DNA of 60,262 nt, taken from Tissierella praeacuta DSM 18095. Lineage in GTDB: Bacteria > Bacillota > Clostridia > Tissierellales > Tissierellaceae. The notes under the pieces were generated by a model. It was not told the origin of the DNA, did no database searches, and saw only the letters and a program-made list of their open reading frames with translations. The translations under genes were made by a program, and so were the position numbers. The stretch covers positions 1-60,262 of the forward strand of contig NZ_FQTY01000015.1 of assembly GCF_900128955.1 (NCBI RefSeq), given 5' to 3'. This document shows positions 1-9,219 of the stretch, piece by piece. Position 1 is the stretch's first letter, and each line of letters begins with the position of its first letter.

Positions 1-337
1 TCTGCTGACTTCTCATGATAAATCTTGTTTCAACCATGGTTCATACTCTGTTTTCCCATGTCCATGAGACCTCCCCAGGTAAGAACAACAACCTTCCTCC
101 CATGTAACCGTCACATTTACTGTAAAGAGTTCGGGTAGTATTGGACTTTGTTTTGTTAAGCAAACTCATCCTCCCTAAATCAGCCTTATGTGATTTCTGT
201 TCGTCGGTTCAGGATTTTGCCTTCGGCTTCCTTCAGATTCCACGTCGCCATGGACACCCTTGCCTTCAGCTAACGGTTCCTACTACCAAGCCCGTAGTGG
301 ACTTTCACCACCAAGTTGTTGCCCATGCTGGGCACAC
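1..337 (-). mobile_element. Group IIC intron, 5' part (ribozyme domains I-III), cut by window edge
   Basis: On the minus strand an intron begins at 337 with GTGTGCCCAGCATGGG and runs off the left edge. The block GGAATCTGAAGGAAGC (241-226), the block CTTACCTGGGGAGGTCT (83-67) and the final AGAAGTCAGCAGA (13-1) match what I remember of the Oceanobacillus iheyensis group IIC ribozyme. In that family the last block precedes domain IV, which carries the reverse transcriptase/maturase; that gene would lie left of the window. The 5' junction is three bases past a hairpin terminator, the usual IIC target. No protein is encoded in this stretch; a 66-codon plus-strand frame here is a shadow of the ribozyme. 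Confidence 0.88.
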
Positions 338-380
338 TTAAAAAGCTTTAAACAATTTAAATTGTTTAAAGCTTTTTTAA
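338..380 (-). terminator. Terminator of tRNA-Ser and intron target site
   Basis: A perfect 36-bp palindrome (341-376, half-site AAAAGCTTTAAACAATTT) followed on the minus strand by a short T/A run. It lies behind tRNA-Ser and directly ahead of the intron 5' end, so it is both the tRNA terminator and the stem-loop recognised by group IIC introns. Confidence 0.8.
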
Positions 381-393
381 AAACCTAATCTTC

Positions 394-485
394 TGGCGGA
401 GAGAGTGGGATTTGAACCCACGGTGCAAGTAAACTTGCACAACGGTTTTCGAGACCGCCACCTTCAACCTCTCGGACACCTCTCC
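394..485 (-). tRNA. tRNA-Ser (anticodon CGA)
   Basis: Read on the minus strand, the gene starts GGAGAGGTGTCCGAG, has the anticodon loop CTCGAAA (anticodon CGA, codon UCG), a long serine-type variable arm (stem TGCAAG/CTTGCA), the T arm GGGTTCAAATCCC and an encoded CCA. Length is 92 nt including CCA, typical of a class II tRNA. Confidence 0.95.
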
Positions 486-611
486 TTAACTATTCACTTT
501 AATATTATAACATATAATCCTTATTAAACATCATAAACTTTTCTTTTAATTGGTTTTTTATTCTTTTTTAACCTCTGGGAAAAGTAATGGTCTAAAATAT
601 TTATTTCTTTA

Positions 612-640
612 TTGACAAATCTAATAAACAGTAGTATAAT
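612..640 (+). promoter_or_regulatory. SigmaA promoter of tRNA-Glu
   Basis: TTGACA at 612-617 and TATAAT at 635-640 with a 17-bp spacer, both perfect consensus. The tRNA starts 28 bp after the -10 box. Confidence 0.88.
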
Positions 641-667
641 TAAAAAGGTTGTTTTTGATTTAAGTAT

Positions 668-742
668 GGCCCCATGGTCAAGCGGTTAAGACATCGCCCT
701 TTCACGGCGGTAACCCGGGTTCGAATCCCGGTGGGGTCACCA
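668..742 (+). tRNA. tRNA-Glu (anticodon TTC)
   Basis: The acceptor strand GGCCCCA pairs with TGGGGTC. The D arm, the anticodon loop CTTTCAC (anticodon TTC), the T arm CCGGGTTCGAATCCCGG and the encoded CCA are all visible. It stands alone with its own promoter and terminator. Confidence 0.97.
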
Positions 743-747
743 AAAAA

Positions 748-778
748 ACATCAAGATTTAAATCTTGATGTTTTTTAT
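748..778 (+). terminator. Terminator of tRNA-Glu
   Basis: A 13-bp stem (AACATCAAGATTT/AAATCTTGATGTT) with almost no loop, followed by TTTTATTTTT. It may also serve tadA, which converges from the right and stops at 786. Confidence 0.85.
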
Positions 779-785
779 TTTTCTA

Positions 786-1238
786 CTATTTACTTTCCCT
801 AAGTTCCCTAAAAAAATCAGATAATATACTACTACATTCATCTTCCAATACCCCAAATTCCACTTCCAATCTATGATTAAACTTAGGATGATTTGTCAAA
901 TCTTCTATGGTACCACAACAACCTCTTTTAGGATCTCTAGTTCCAATAACTAGCCTACCTATCCTTGCATTGACTATAGCTCCTGCACACATGGCACATG
1001 GTTCTAAAGTTACATACATAGTACAATTAAGTAATCTCCAAGCCTCAATATATTTACTTGCCTCCTTTATAGCAAGGATTTCAGCATGGGCTGTTGGATC
1101 CTTCAAGATTTCCCGTTGATTGTATCCTCTTCCTATTATTTCACCATTGTAAACAACAATAGCACCTACCGGAACTTCGTAGGTGCTATACGCTTTTTTG
1201 GCTTCTCTTAAAGCTTCTCTCATATATAAAATATCCAT
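786..1238 (-). CDS. tadA: tRNA-specific adenosine deaminase TadA
   Basis: TadA deaminates A34 to inosine in the wobble position of tRNA-Arg(ACG), using a catalytic zinc. The 150-residue protein has the deaminase motifs in order: HAE (His51, Glu53) and PCAMC (Cys81, Cys84). The start chosen is ATG 1238: an AAGGTG SD sits just upstream, and the in-frame GTG at 1247 lies inside that SD. The gene begins 11 nt after the CCA end of tRNA-Arg, so the two are almost certainly co-transcribed. Length is normal for the bacterial enzyme. The tRNA beside it is Arg(CCT), not the ACG substrate. Confidence 0.95.
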   Translation of the reverse strand: MDILYMREALREAKKAYSTYEVPVGAIVVYNGEIIGRGYNQREILKDPTAHAEILAIKEASKYIEAWRLLNCTMYVTLEPCAMCAGAIVNARIGRLVIGTRDPKRGCCGTIEDLTNHPKFNHRLEVEFGVLEDECSSILSDFFRELRESK

Positions 1239-1249
1239 TAGTATCACCT

Positions 1250-1326
1250 TGGTGCACTCGAGAGGAATCGAACCCCCGGCCTACGCCTTAGGAGGGCGCC
1301 GCTCTATCCTACTGAGCTACGAGTGC
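1250..1326 (-). tRNA. tRNA-Arg (anticodon CCT)
   Basis: Minus-strand gene beginning GCACTCGTAGCTCAG, with anticodon loop CTCCTAA (anticodon CCT, codon AGG), T arm GGGGGTTCGATTCCT and encoded CCA at 1252-1250. 77 nt including CCA. Its 3' end touches the ribosome binding site of tadA. Confidence 0.95.
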
Positions 1327-1545
1327 ATAGTTTACCAATATAGTTTACACTATTTTAATAGGAATGTCAAATTGGAATTTTTTAAACTTAACCTATAAAT
1401 ATATCCTCTAATTTGTTTAATAAATCTTTATTCCTTTCCAAATATTATTAAAATAATTTACTTACTCCCTATATTAATAATAATTACTATGAATTTCTTT
1501 ATAATAGGTTTTTTCATATTTATATAGAAGTATAATGAAATAATA

Positions 1546-1573
1546 AAGCTATATCCTGTGAAAGACATAGCCT
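1546..1573 (-). terminator. Probable terminator behind the nhaC-like gene
   Basis: On the minus strand AGGCTATGTC pairs with GATATAGCTT (10 bp including two G-U pairs) around a short loop, followed by TTATTATTTC. It lies about 40 bp past the stop of the antiporter gene. The rest of 1327-1614 is AT-rich and shows nothing else I can support. Confidence 0.55.
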
Positions 1574-1614
1574 GATTATTTCTATATTATATATTCTATT
1601 TTTTATATTTTTAT

Positions 1615-2979
1615 TCATATTTCCTTTGCTGGTTTATTATTTACAAAATCCCAAGGGTTTCTTGATAGATATCCATTTCCAAAGGGAGTTAATACAGATA
1701 ATATGGCGAATATGACCAATATGAAACAATACCATATATATGGTACTATTTGAATAGGGCTTACTAACCCCTTAGTAAAACTTCCTGCTATTAACAATTG
1801 AGCACCATATGGTATTAACCCTTGCATTACACATGAAAAAGCATCTAAAAGGGAAGCTGTTTTCCTTGGATCCACATTATGTTCTTTGGAAATTTCCTTT
1901 GCTAATTGACCACTTACTATTATGGAAACCGTATTATTGGCAGTAGCTGCATCTATAAGAGATACTAATGCACTTATACCTAATTCTGCAGATTTTTTCC
2001 CTTTTATCCTTTTATTTATTTTATACAATAACCAATCAAGTCCTTTACCACTTGATACCATATTAGCCAAACCACCAGTTAATAAAGATAGTAAAAAAAT
2101 ATCAATCATTCCTGTAAATCCTGAATATATTTGCTGAACAAATTCTAATCCTGTAAAATTCCCATAAATAAGTCCTATGGCTCCTGATATAACAATCCCA
2201 CCAGTTAATACTACAAATACATTCACTCCTGCTATTGCAGCTATCAATACAAATAGATATGGAATTATTTTAATTATACTAAAAACATATTTTTGACCTT
2301 CAGGAATAGATACTGGTTTTCCAAATATGAATAAAAGAACTATTGTAATCAAAGCTGCTGGTAAAGAAAAGCCAATATTAGCTCTAAATTTATCTTTCAT
2401 AGATACTCCTTGAGTCCTAGTAGCAGCTATAGTTGTATCAGATATAATAGACAGATTATCTCCAAACATAGAGCCTCCAACTAATGCACCTAATACTAAG
2501 GGTAAGTTTAGTCCTGCTTTTTCTGCCAATTGAACAGCTATGGGACCTATGGCAACAATAGTACCTACTGATGTACCTGTTGAAATAGAAATAAATGCAG
2601 CTATTATAAATATTCCTACTGTAATAAATTTAGCTGGTATTAAAGTAAGTCCTAAGTTTACTGCAGATTCAACACCACCCATAGCACTAGAAACTGCAGA
2701 AAAACCTCCTGCTAACAAATATATAATACACATAATAATTATATTTTCATCACCACAACCTTTAATAAACACATCAAACTTTTCATCTAATGAGCCTTTG
2801 GTTAATATAAAAGCAAAAATAATTCCTATACTAGCGGCAATTGGAGCTGGAAATTGATAAAATGCCATTTCAACTTCTTTTAGTTGTAATATAATACCTG
2901 AAATTAAATATACAAGTACGAAAATAAGAAAAGGCAATAAAGCTACCCAGTTCCCCTTTTTTTCATTTAACTTTTCCAT
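1615..2979 (-). CDS. Na+/H+ antiporter, NhaC family
   Basis: A 454-residue polytopic membrane protein with about 11-12 hydrophobic segments. The stretch around residues 168-191, containing GSMFGDNLSIISDTT, is characteristic of the NhaC antiporter family, which exchanges Na+ or an organic substrate for H+ (the malate/lactate MleN branch is related). ATG start with SD GGGGG seven bases upstream. The gene follows a MtaA/UroD-like methyltransferase by 23 bp and is probably in the same transcript, so the transported solute may be a methylated compound or its product. That link is inference; the family call is firm. Confidence 0.85.
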   Translation of the reverse strand: MEKLNEKKGNWVALLPFLIFVLVYLISGIILQLKEVEMAFYQFPAPIAASIGIIFAFILTKGSLDEKFDVFIKGCGDENIIIMCIIYLLAGGFSAVSSAMGGVESAVNLGLTLIPAKFITVGIFIIAAFISISTGTSVGTIVAIGPIAVQLAEKAGLNLPLVLGALVGGSMFGDNLSIISDTTIAATRTQGVSMKDKFRANIGFSLPAALITIVLLFIFGKPVSIPEGQKYVFSIIKIIPYLFVLIAAIAGVNVFVVLTGGIVISGAIGLIYGNFTGLEFVQQIYSGFTGMIDIFLLSLLTGGLANMVSSGKGLDWLLYKINKRIKGKKSAELGISALVSLIDAATANNTVSIIVSGQLAKEISKEHNVDPRKTASLLDAFSCVMQGLIPYGAQLLIAGSFTKGLVSPIQIVPYIWYCFILVIFAILSVLTPFGNGYLSRNPWDFVNNKPAKEI

Positions 2980-3002
2980 TTGAATAACCCCCTTTATTTA
3001 AA

Positions 3003-4073
3003 TTAATCTCTCATTAATAACTCTAAATCAATTGGATATTTCCCATATTTACTGCCTGCTTCCATAAACATCTCAATGTTTTCCATAGACGTATGCATTG
3101 GAATTTGACATCCTGTACTTAAAATATAGCCCATTTTTGAATCATGTCCTTTTCTAATACATTCTTTAACTGATTTAAAAATGGATTCCCTATTCCCTGC
3201 ATAAATCACATCAACAGGTGGAACATTTCCTGTAATTATAACTCTATCCCCCATTATTTTTTTAGCTTCCTCTAAGTCCTCTACATTATCTATACTAAAA
3301 TTAGAAATACCAGTATTAACAACATCTTCCCAAATCTCTTTGCTTGTCCCACATATATGGATACCTGGAGAGCTTCCAGTCTTTTCCCTTATCTTATCTA
3401 CATTTTTTTGGAGAGCTGGTAAGGAAAACTCTCTAAATTGTTTTGGACTTATAAGGCTTGTAGATGAAACTGGATCAGCAAAACCAATGGATACACCTAA
3501 CTTTGCCACCTCCTCTATATATCTATTGTTAGATTCTGCTACTATTTCCATTAATGTATGAACCTTTTTAGGAAACTTTATCATCCATTTTAGTAAATTC
3601 TCTGTTCCTACAACAGACGCAGCCACACTAAAGGGTCCGGACATAGCAGCACTTACATCTACCTTATCTACAAGAGCATCTCTTGTAAGTTTTATGGCCT
3701 TAATCAAAATTGGTAAAATGCCATCCTTCAATGGATTGGCAACCTTAAGAGATTCTATTTCATCTACTGATTTAATAGCTGGCTCTAATAAATAAGATAT
3801 ATTGTAATCAGGATAAGCCACCTTAGCCCCCATGGCCTCGGCAACACCTCTAAGACTTGTGGATATGCCCACACTGTCATGTTGAAGCCTTTCAAATAAA
3901 GCTATTTCTAGCTCTGCCATAAGTTCTGCTGAGTGATAATAATCACTCACCTTTACACCAATAAAAGGAACCATAGTGGCTCCCATATCTGGAACACAAA
4001 TTACACGATCAATTTCCTCCCCCTTAGCAAAAGCATTCATTCTTTCCCTTGGAGTCATTTCTTCTTTTCTCAC
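3003..4073 (-). CDS. Uroporphyrinogen decarboxylase-family (MtaA-like) methyltransferase
   Basis: A 356-residue TIM-barrel protein of the UroD/MtaA/CmuA family. These enzymes move a methyl group between a corrinoid protein and a thiol, using a zinc held by a His-x-Cys pair and a later Cys. Here the ligands would be His239, Cys241 (in IHICGTS) and Cys322 (in LSTGCQIP), so it resembles the methyltransferases rather than haem-pathway HemE. The start is GTG with SD AAGGAG. No corrinoid-protein or MttB-like gene lies beside it, and its only operon partner is the NhaC-type antiporter, so the methyl donor and acceptor are unknown. Confidence 0.75.
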   Translation of the reverse strand: MRKEEMTPRERMNAFAKGEEIDRVICVPDMGATMVPFIGVKVSDYYHSAELMAELEIALFERLQHDSVGISTSLRGVAEAMGAKVAYPDYNISYLLEPAIKSVDEIESLKVANPLKDGILPILIKAIKLTRDALVDKVDVSAAMSGPFSVAASVVGTENLLKWMIKFPKKVHTLMEIVAESNNRYIEEVAKLGVSIGFADPVSSTSLISPKQFREFSLPALQKNVDKIREKTGSSPGIHICGTSKEIWEDVVNTGISNFSIDNVEDLEEAKKIMGDRVIITGNVPPVDVIYAGNRESIFKSVKECIRKGHDSKMGYILSTGCQIPMHTSMENIEMFMEAGSKYGKYPIDLELLMRD

Positions 4074-4214
4074 TTGAATCTCCTTCCTAAATATAAAATA
4101 ATTATTGATATTTAATTCACAATTTTAGCCCATAATCATTATATAACGTATTATAAAAATATTAAAATCGAACTATTTTATAATAAATATATCTTTATTG
4201 ATATTTTAAATGTA

Positions 4215-5501
4215 CTATATGTAATTTCCATGAAAATACAATAAAACTTCATAAATTATACCACCATTATTGTAAAATAATGGTGGTATATATACGGATA
4301 CTCTTTTTCCAGTAAAAAATCCTCCTATTGTATTAAATATTCCGCTAAAAAATCTACCAATTAATACATACCACTTAGCTTTATTCACATCTTCCTTTAC
4401 TAAAATATCCGACTGAAAAATTATCTTTCCTTCTTTTTCTACTGTAGCCTTACCTATTTTAGTATTCTTCTTTATTGGCAGCCCTATAGATTTATCTATA
4501 TATATATTAACCCCAATATTTTCATCATTTTTTATTAATTTGGAAAATCCTTTTTCAGCAAAAACTTCTACCTCTTTTATATCTGCCTTTGGAAACTCTA
4601 TAGTATGTAAGGGTATGGCTTCATTTAAGAATATTTTATTAGAATAATTATTTATTCCATGTTCAACTAAAATCTTACTTAATATATTTCTTTTTTCTAA
4701 GGACTTTGCACCCATTACTACAGCTATAAGACGCAAATCCTTTTTTTCTATATTTTCACCTTCTACATTGAAGGTAGATACATAGCAATATCCTGCCTTA
4801 TTTGTAAAACCTGTTTTCAAACCATCTATCTCTTTTATTTCATTAAGTAATGGATTTGTATTTCTTTGAAAATAATTCCTATTAATTACTTCTATTGATT
4901 TAATTTTAGCTATTTCCAAAACTTCTGGATAATTTCTTATGATATACTGAGTTAGCTTAAATATTTCCCTAGTACTCATCTTATTCTGTACATTCCTTCC
5001 CTTTATTGGAAGTCCTGTAGAATTATAAAATATTGCACTTTCAAATCCCAATTCTTTTGCTTTTTGATTCATCTTTCTTACAAATTTTTCTTCACTTCCT
5101 CCAACATATTTTGCTAATGCATATGTAGCATCATTACCAGATACAACTATAGATGCTTCTAAAAGTTTCTTTACTGTAAATTTTTCTCCCCTTTTTAAGT
5201 TAAAGCTAGAACCTTTTATTTTTGTAGTATCCTCATCTATAATTATAATGTCATTTAAAGAAAGATTTTTCTTGGTTATTTCATCCATAATTACTAGATA
5301 AGACATTAATTTTGAAATACTTGCAATTTCAACTGCTTCATCTATATTATATTCCTCCAATATCTGACCAGTTTCAAAATCTGCTAATATATAAGATTTT
5401 AAGTTCCTTTCTATATTAAGGTTTTTAATCCCAACATCTTCTCCATATGATATTGAGTTAATTGTAATAATTATTATTAATATAAATAATGTCCTTTTCA
5501 A
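4215..5501 (-). CDS. dacF: D-alanyl-D-alanine carboxypeptidase (PBP5/DacF type)
   Basis: A secreted peptidase S11 enzyme that trims the terminal D-Ala from peptidoglycan stem peptides. All three active-site motifs are present: Ser61-x-x-Lys64 (SISK), Ser121-Gly-Asn (SGN) and Lys229-Thr-Gly (KTG). An N-terminal signal sequence (about 1-20) and a C-terminal PBP5-type beta domain follow the usual order; a hydrophobic tail may anchor it. The start is TTG 5501 with SD AGGAGGG six bases upstream. It diverges from the small peptide gene at 5613. In spore formers dacF-type enzymes are often sporulation linked, but nothing here proves that. Confidence 0.9.
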   Translation of the reverse strand: MKRTLFILIIIITINSISYGEDVGIKNLNIERNLKSYILADFETGQILEEYNIDEAVEIASISKLMSYLVIMDEITKKNLSLNDIIIIDEDTTKIKGSSFNLKRGEKFTVKKLLEASIVVSGNDATYALAKYVGGSEEKFVRKMNQKAKELGFESAIFYNSTGLPIKGRNVQNKMSTREIFKLTQYIIRNYPEVLEIAKIKSIEVINRNYFQRNTNPLLNEIKEIDGLKTGFTNKAGYCYVSTFNVEGENIEKKDLRLIAVVMGAKSLEKRNILSKILVEHGINNYSNKIFLNEAIPLHTIEFPKADIKEVEVFAEKGFSKLIKNDENIGVNIYIDKSIGLPIKKNTKIGKATVEKEGKIIFQSDILVKEDVNKAKWYVLIGRFFSGIFNTIGGFFTGKRVSVYIPPLFYNNGGIIYEVLLYFHGNYI

Positions 5502-5549
5502 ATAAATCCCTCCTATTATATTGTAACAAATCTATTGCCTTATTTATAT

Positions 5550-5594
5550 AATGTATTAGATATTCCAAAATCTTATGGGAATACCTAATACATT
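5550..5594 (+). promoter_or_regulatory. Hairpin in the leader of the small Cys/Gly peptide gene
   Basis: Arms 5550-5566 and 5578-5594 form a 17-bp stem (AATGTATTAGATATTCC against its complement, one G-U/A mismatch) followed by TTTTTATA and then the SD AGGGGG. TATAAT at 5547-5552 overlaps the left arm. It could be an attenuator, an operator dyad or a terminator of upstream transcripts. Confidence 0.45.
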
Positions 5595-5612
5595 TTTATA
5601 AGGGGGATTAAA

Positions 5613-5720
5613 ATGGGTGAACGTAGAGGTTGTTGTGGAGACGATTCTAGTCTATTATTCTTCTTTTTACTTTTAGTAATTCTATTTTGTGGGGGTTTTG
5701 ATTTCGGTTGTAGAAGATAA
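5613..5720 (+). CDS. 35-residue Cys/Gly-rich membrane peptide
   Basis: ATG at 5613 has an SD AGGGGG (5601-5606) seven bases upstream and runs 35 codons to TAA, followed at once by a terminator. The peptide has a polar, Cys-Cys head (MGERRGCCGDDSS), one hydrophobic helix (LLFFFLLLVILF) and a tail with CGGFDFGCRR. The layout resembles very small Gly/Cys-rich sporulation-associated membrane peptides (YjcZ-like) of Firmicutes, but I do not recognise a named family. Own SD and own terminator argue that it is real. Confidence 0.65.
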   Translation: MGERRGCCGDDSSLLFFFLLLVILFCGGFDFGCRR

Positions 5721-5758
5721 ATAAAAGCAGGGAATCTTTATAAATTCCCTGCTTTTAT
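5721..5758. terminator. Bidirectional terminator
   Basis: Stem AAAAGCAGGGAAT/ATTCCCTGCTTTT with T runs on both sides. It separates the small peptide gene (plus) from the converging M1 peptidase gene (minus, stop at 5764). Confidence 0.88.
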
Positions 5759-5763
5759 TTTCT

Positions 5764-7263
5764 TTAGTTACCATTTAAATATTCATTAATCAACTCATTA
5801 AAAGATGTATTAGTTATTTCCTCACATAATGTAATAAAGTCTTCTGTTGTAGCTATGCGAAATTTATACTTATTATAGTAATTATTCAATATATCATATA
5901 ATACTTCTTCACCAAAATCCTCTTTTATCTTATCTATAAACATTGCAGCCCTAGAATATACTAAGGGACCATAATCCTCCCATCCTGCAAATTCAGATAA
6001 TGGTTTATTTACTACATCATTCTCACTTAGATAGTGTACAGCATATTCATATCCTAATTTTATATTTTCATCATAATATTTTCTTGCTTCTTTCTTTCCT
6101 TGGATTTCATTTATATATATTACCTCTGAATATGTGGCTAAACCTTCATCAAGCCAAGCTTCATCTACTTGATTGTTTCCTACAATTCCATACCACCATT
6201 GATGGGCTGTTTCATGTACTATTACCTTCTCTAATATATCTATTAAATATTTATGAAAATAATCATTAGATATGAATACTATACCAGGATACTCCATACC
6301 TGAGGGAAACTCTGTATTAACTATGGAATACCATCCATAAGGATATTTACCAAAAATCTTATTAAATATTTTAATGGAATTTTCTCCTATTTTTAGACTT
6401 TCATTTATAAGTTTAGAATCATTATTTATTGAATAAACTTTAATTATAGTATCTTCTACCTTTTTTTCTTTGACTACGAAATCCTTACTAGCAGCCCAAG
6501 CAAAATCTCTTATTAGCTGTCCTTCAATCTTATAAGTCTTTTTATCTCCATCTTCCCTTTCTGATATAATCTTCCCACTGGCAGCTACTATAATTTCTTT
6601 AGGAGTTGTTATAGAAACTTTGTAATTTGCAACTTCACTATAAAAAGGATCACCGACCTTATAGTAGGGATCTAAATTCCAACCATTGTTATCATATACA
6701 CAAGCTATAGGATACCAGTTACCTAAATTTATGCCTTTATCATGATATCCAAATCTATCCTTAGTCGTTGGTAACTTTACCATGTATTCCAAATACAAAT
6801 CTATACTCTTACCTCTTTCCAGTGGCTTTTCAAGTTTTATATTAAGTATCGTATCTTTATCTTCATCTATAATCCATTGTAAATCCTTATCTCCTATCTT
6901 TACCTTTTCAATTTCTATATATCCAGGTTTATAGCTTGAAGGATTCATTTCATCACCTATATTAAATAATATTGGTGCTTTTTCTAAAGATTTAAAAGCA
7001 TTTGGATATAGATGAAAATATATATCTTCTAAATCTATATCTGTATTATTTACATAGGATACTGTCTGCTTTCCCTTATATGTCATATTTTCAGTATCTA
7101 AATTTACATCAATCCTATATTCATTTATTTTAGACTCATCAAGTCCATTGAGATTTTTAACTATAAGTGCATCTGCATTTATAGTTTTCCCATGTTTACA
7201 ACCTGTTAAAGATAATACAATAATTAACAATACAATTATAAATAGCTTAATTCTTTTCATCAT
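5764..7263 (-). CDS. M1-family zinc metallopeptidase, lipoprotein
   Basis: A 499-residue exported aminopeptidase-like enzyme. The N-terminus is a lipoprotein signal with lipobox LTGC (lipidated Cys22), so it sits outside the membrane. The gluzincin core is intact: GMEYPG (322-327, the GxMEN-type substrate loop), zinc ligands HETAH (His350, Glu351, His354) and Glu373 in the following LDEGLA. It is shorter than classical M1 enzymes and lacks most of the C-terminal helical domain. The start was set to ATG 7263, seven bases after SD GAGGAGG; the ATG 15 bp upstream precedes the SD. It probably supplies amino acids from peptides. Confidence 0.88.
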   Translation of the reverse strand: MMKRIKLFIIVLLIIVLSLTGCKHGKTINADALIVKNLNGLDESKINEYRIDVNLDTENMTYKGKQTVSYVNNTDIDLEDIYFHLYPNAFKSLEKAPILFNIGDEMNPSSYKPGYIEIEKVKIGDKDLQWIIDEDKDTILNIKLEKPLERGKSIDLYLEYMVKLPTTKDRFGYHDKGINLGNWYPIACVYDNNGWNLDPYYKVGDPFYSEVANYKVSITTPKEIIVAASGKIISEREDGDKKTYKIEGQLIRDFAWAASKDFVVKEKKVEDTIIKVYSINNDSKLINESLKIGENSIKIFNKIFGKYPYGWYSIVNTEFPSGMEYPGIVFISNDYFHKYLIDILEKVIVHETAHQWWYGIVGNNQVDEAWLDEGLATYSEVIYINEIQGKKEARKYYDENIKLGYEYAVHYLSENDVVNKPLSEFAGWEDYGPLVYSRAAMFIDKIKEDFGEEVLYDILNNYYNKYKFRIATTEDFITLCEEITNTSFNELINEYLNGN

Positions 7264-7315
7264 ATTCCTCCTCTCCATATATTAATATTAACTATATCCA
7301 AATAAATTATCAAAT

Positions 7316-7351
7316 AAAAATCAGGATATTTTAAAAAACATCCTGATTTTT
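7316..7351 (-). terminator. Terminator of serS
   Basis: Stem AAAAATCAGGAT/ATCCTGATTTTT between serS (stop 7391) and the M1 peptidase start; on the minus strand it ends in a T run. Confidence 0.8.
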
Positions 7352-7390
7352 ACAAATATATCTTTAACTTTAAATTCATAACTAATGGTT

Positions 7391-8849
<1,459 letters not shown>

Positions 8850-8851
8850 AT

Positions 8852-9047
8852 AAAAAACTCTCGATCCCCACATAATAGTAGGGACGAGAGTATTCCCGCG
8901 TTGCCACCCTAGTTAGCCAAAAGGCTCACTCGAAATTTATTAGCTCAGGGCTGGATTCAATATTTCACTTTATCAATTTCCACCATCCATTGACTCTCTA
9001 AAAAAGTTAGATATTTACTATTTCCCTTCTCTGCTAGGTATTTAATT
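8852..9047 (-). promoter_or_regulatory. Serine T-box riboswitch
   Basis: A tRNA-sensing leader ahead of serS. The T-box AGGGTGGCAACGCGGG lies at 8910-8895 and the specifier UCC (serine) at 8955-8953 in the context GAATCCAGCC. The competing terminator has stem CTCTCG/CGAGAG and TTTTTT (8891-8852). Uncharged tRNA-Ser(GGA) should stabilise the antiterminator and let serS be transcribed. Confidence 0.93.
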
Positions 9048-9053
9048 ATAGAT

Positions 9054-9081
9054 ATTATAGCATAATATCTATAATTGTCAA
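9054..9081 (-). promoter_or_regulatory. Promoter of the serS T-box transcript
   Basis: On the minus strand TTGACA (9081-9076), a 16-bp spacer and TATAAT (9059-9054). Confidence 0.85.
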
Positions 9082-9091
9082 GGATAAAAAT

Positions 9092-9133
9092 AAAATATCC
9101 ATTAAACAGTCTAAAAATTTAATGGATATTTTT
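9092..9133 (-). terminator. Terminator of the pfoR-like gene
   Basis: Stem AAAATATCCATTAAA/TTTAATGGATATTTT just ahead of the serS promoter, with a T-rich tail on the minus strand. It ends the transcript of the pfoR-like gene. Confidence 0.75.
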
Positions 9134-9219
9134 ATCTTTTGTTCTTTATAAAATTTTATCTTTTGTATGGAAGGTTTCCCTCCTGTTTTTATTATACCCC
9201 CTAATCGTATGCCAAAACA

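Noticed and set aside
141-341. 66-codon plus-strand frame at the left edge
   Set aside because: It lies wholly in the antisense of the group IIC ribozyme, has no SD and is a common false call from this RNA.
907-1119. Plus-strand frame inside tadA
   Set aside because: Antisense to a gene with all catalytic motifs; no SD. The many other overlapping opposite-strand frames were dropped for the same reason.
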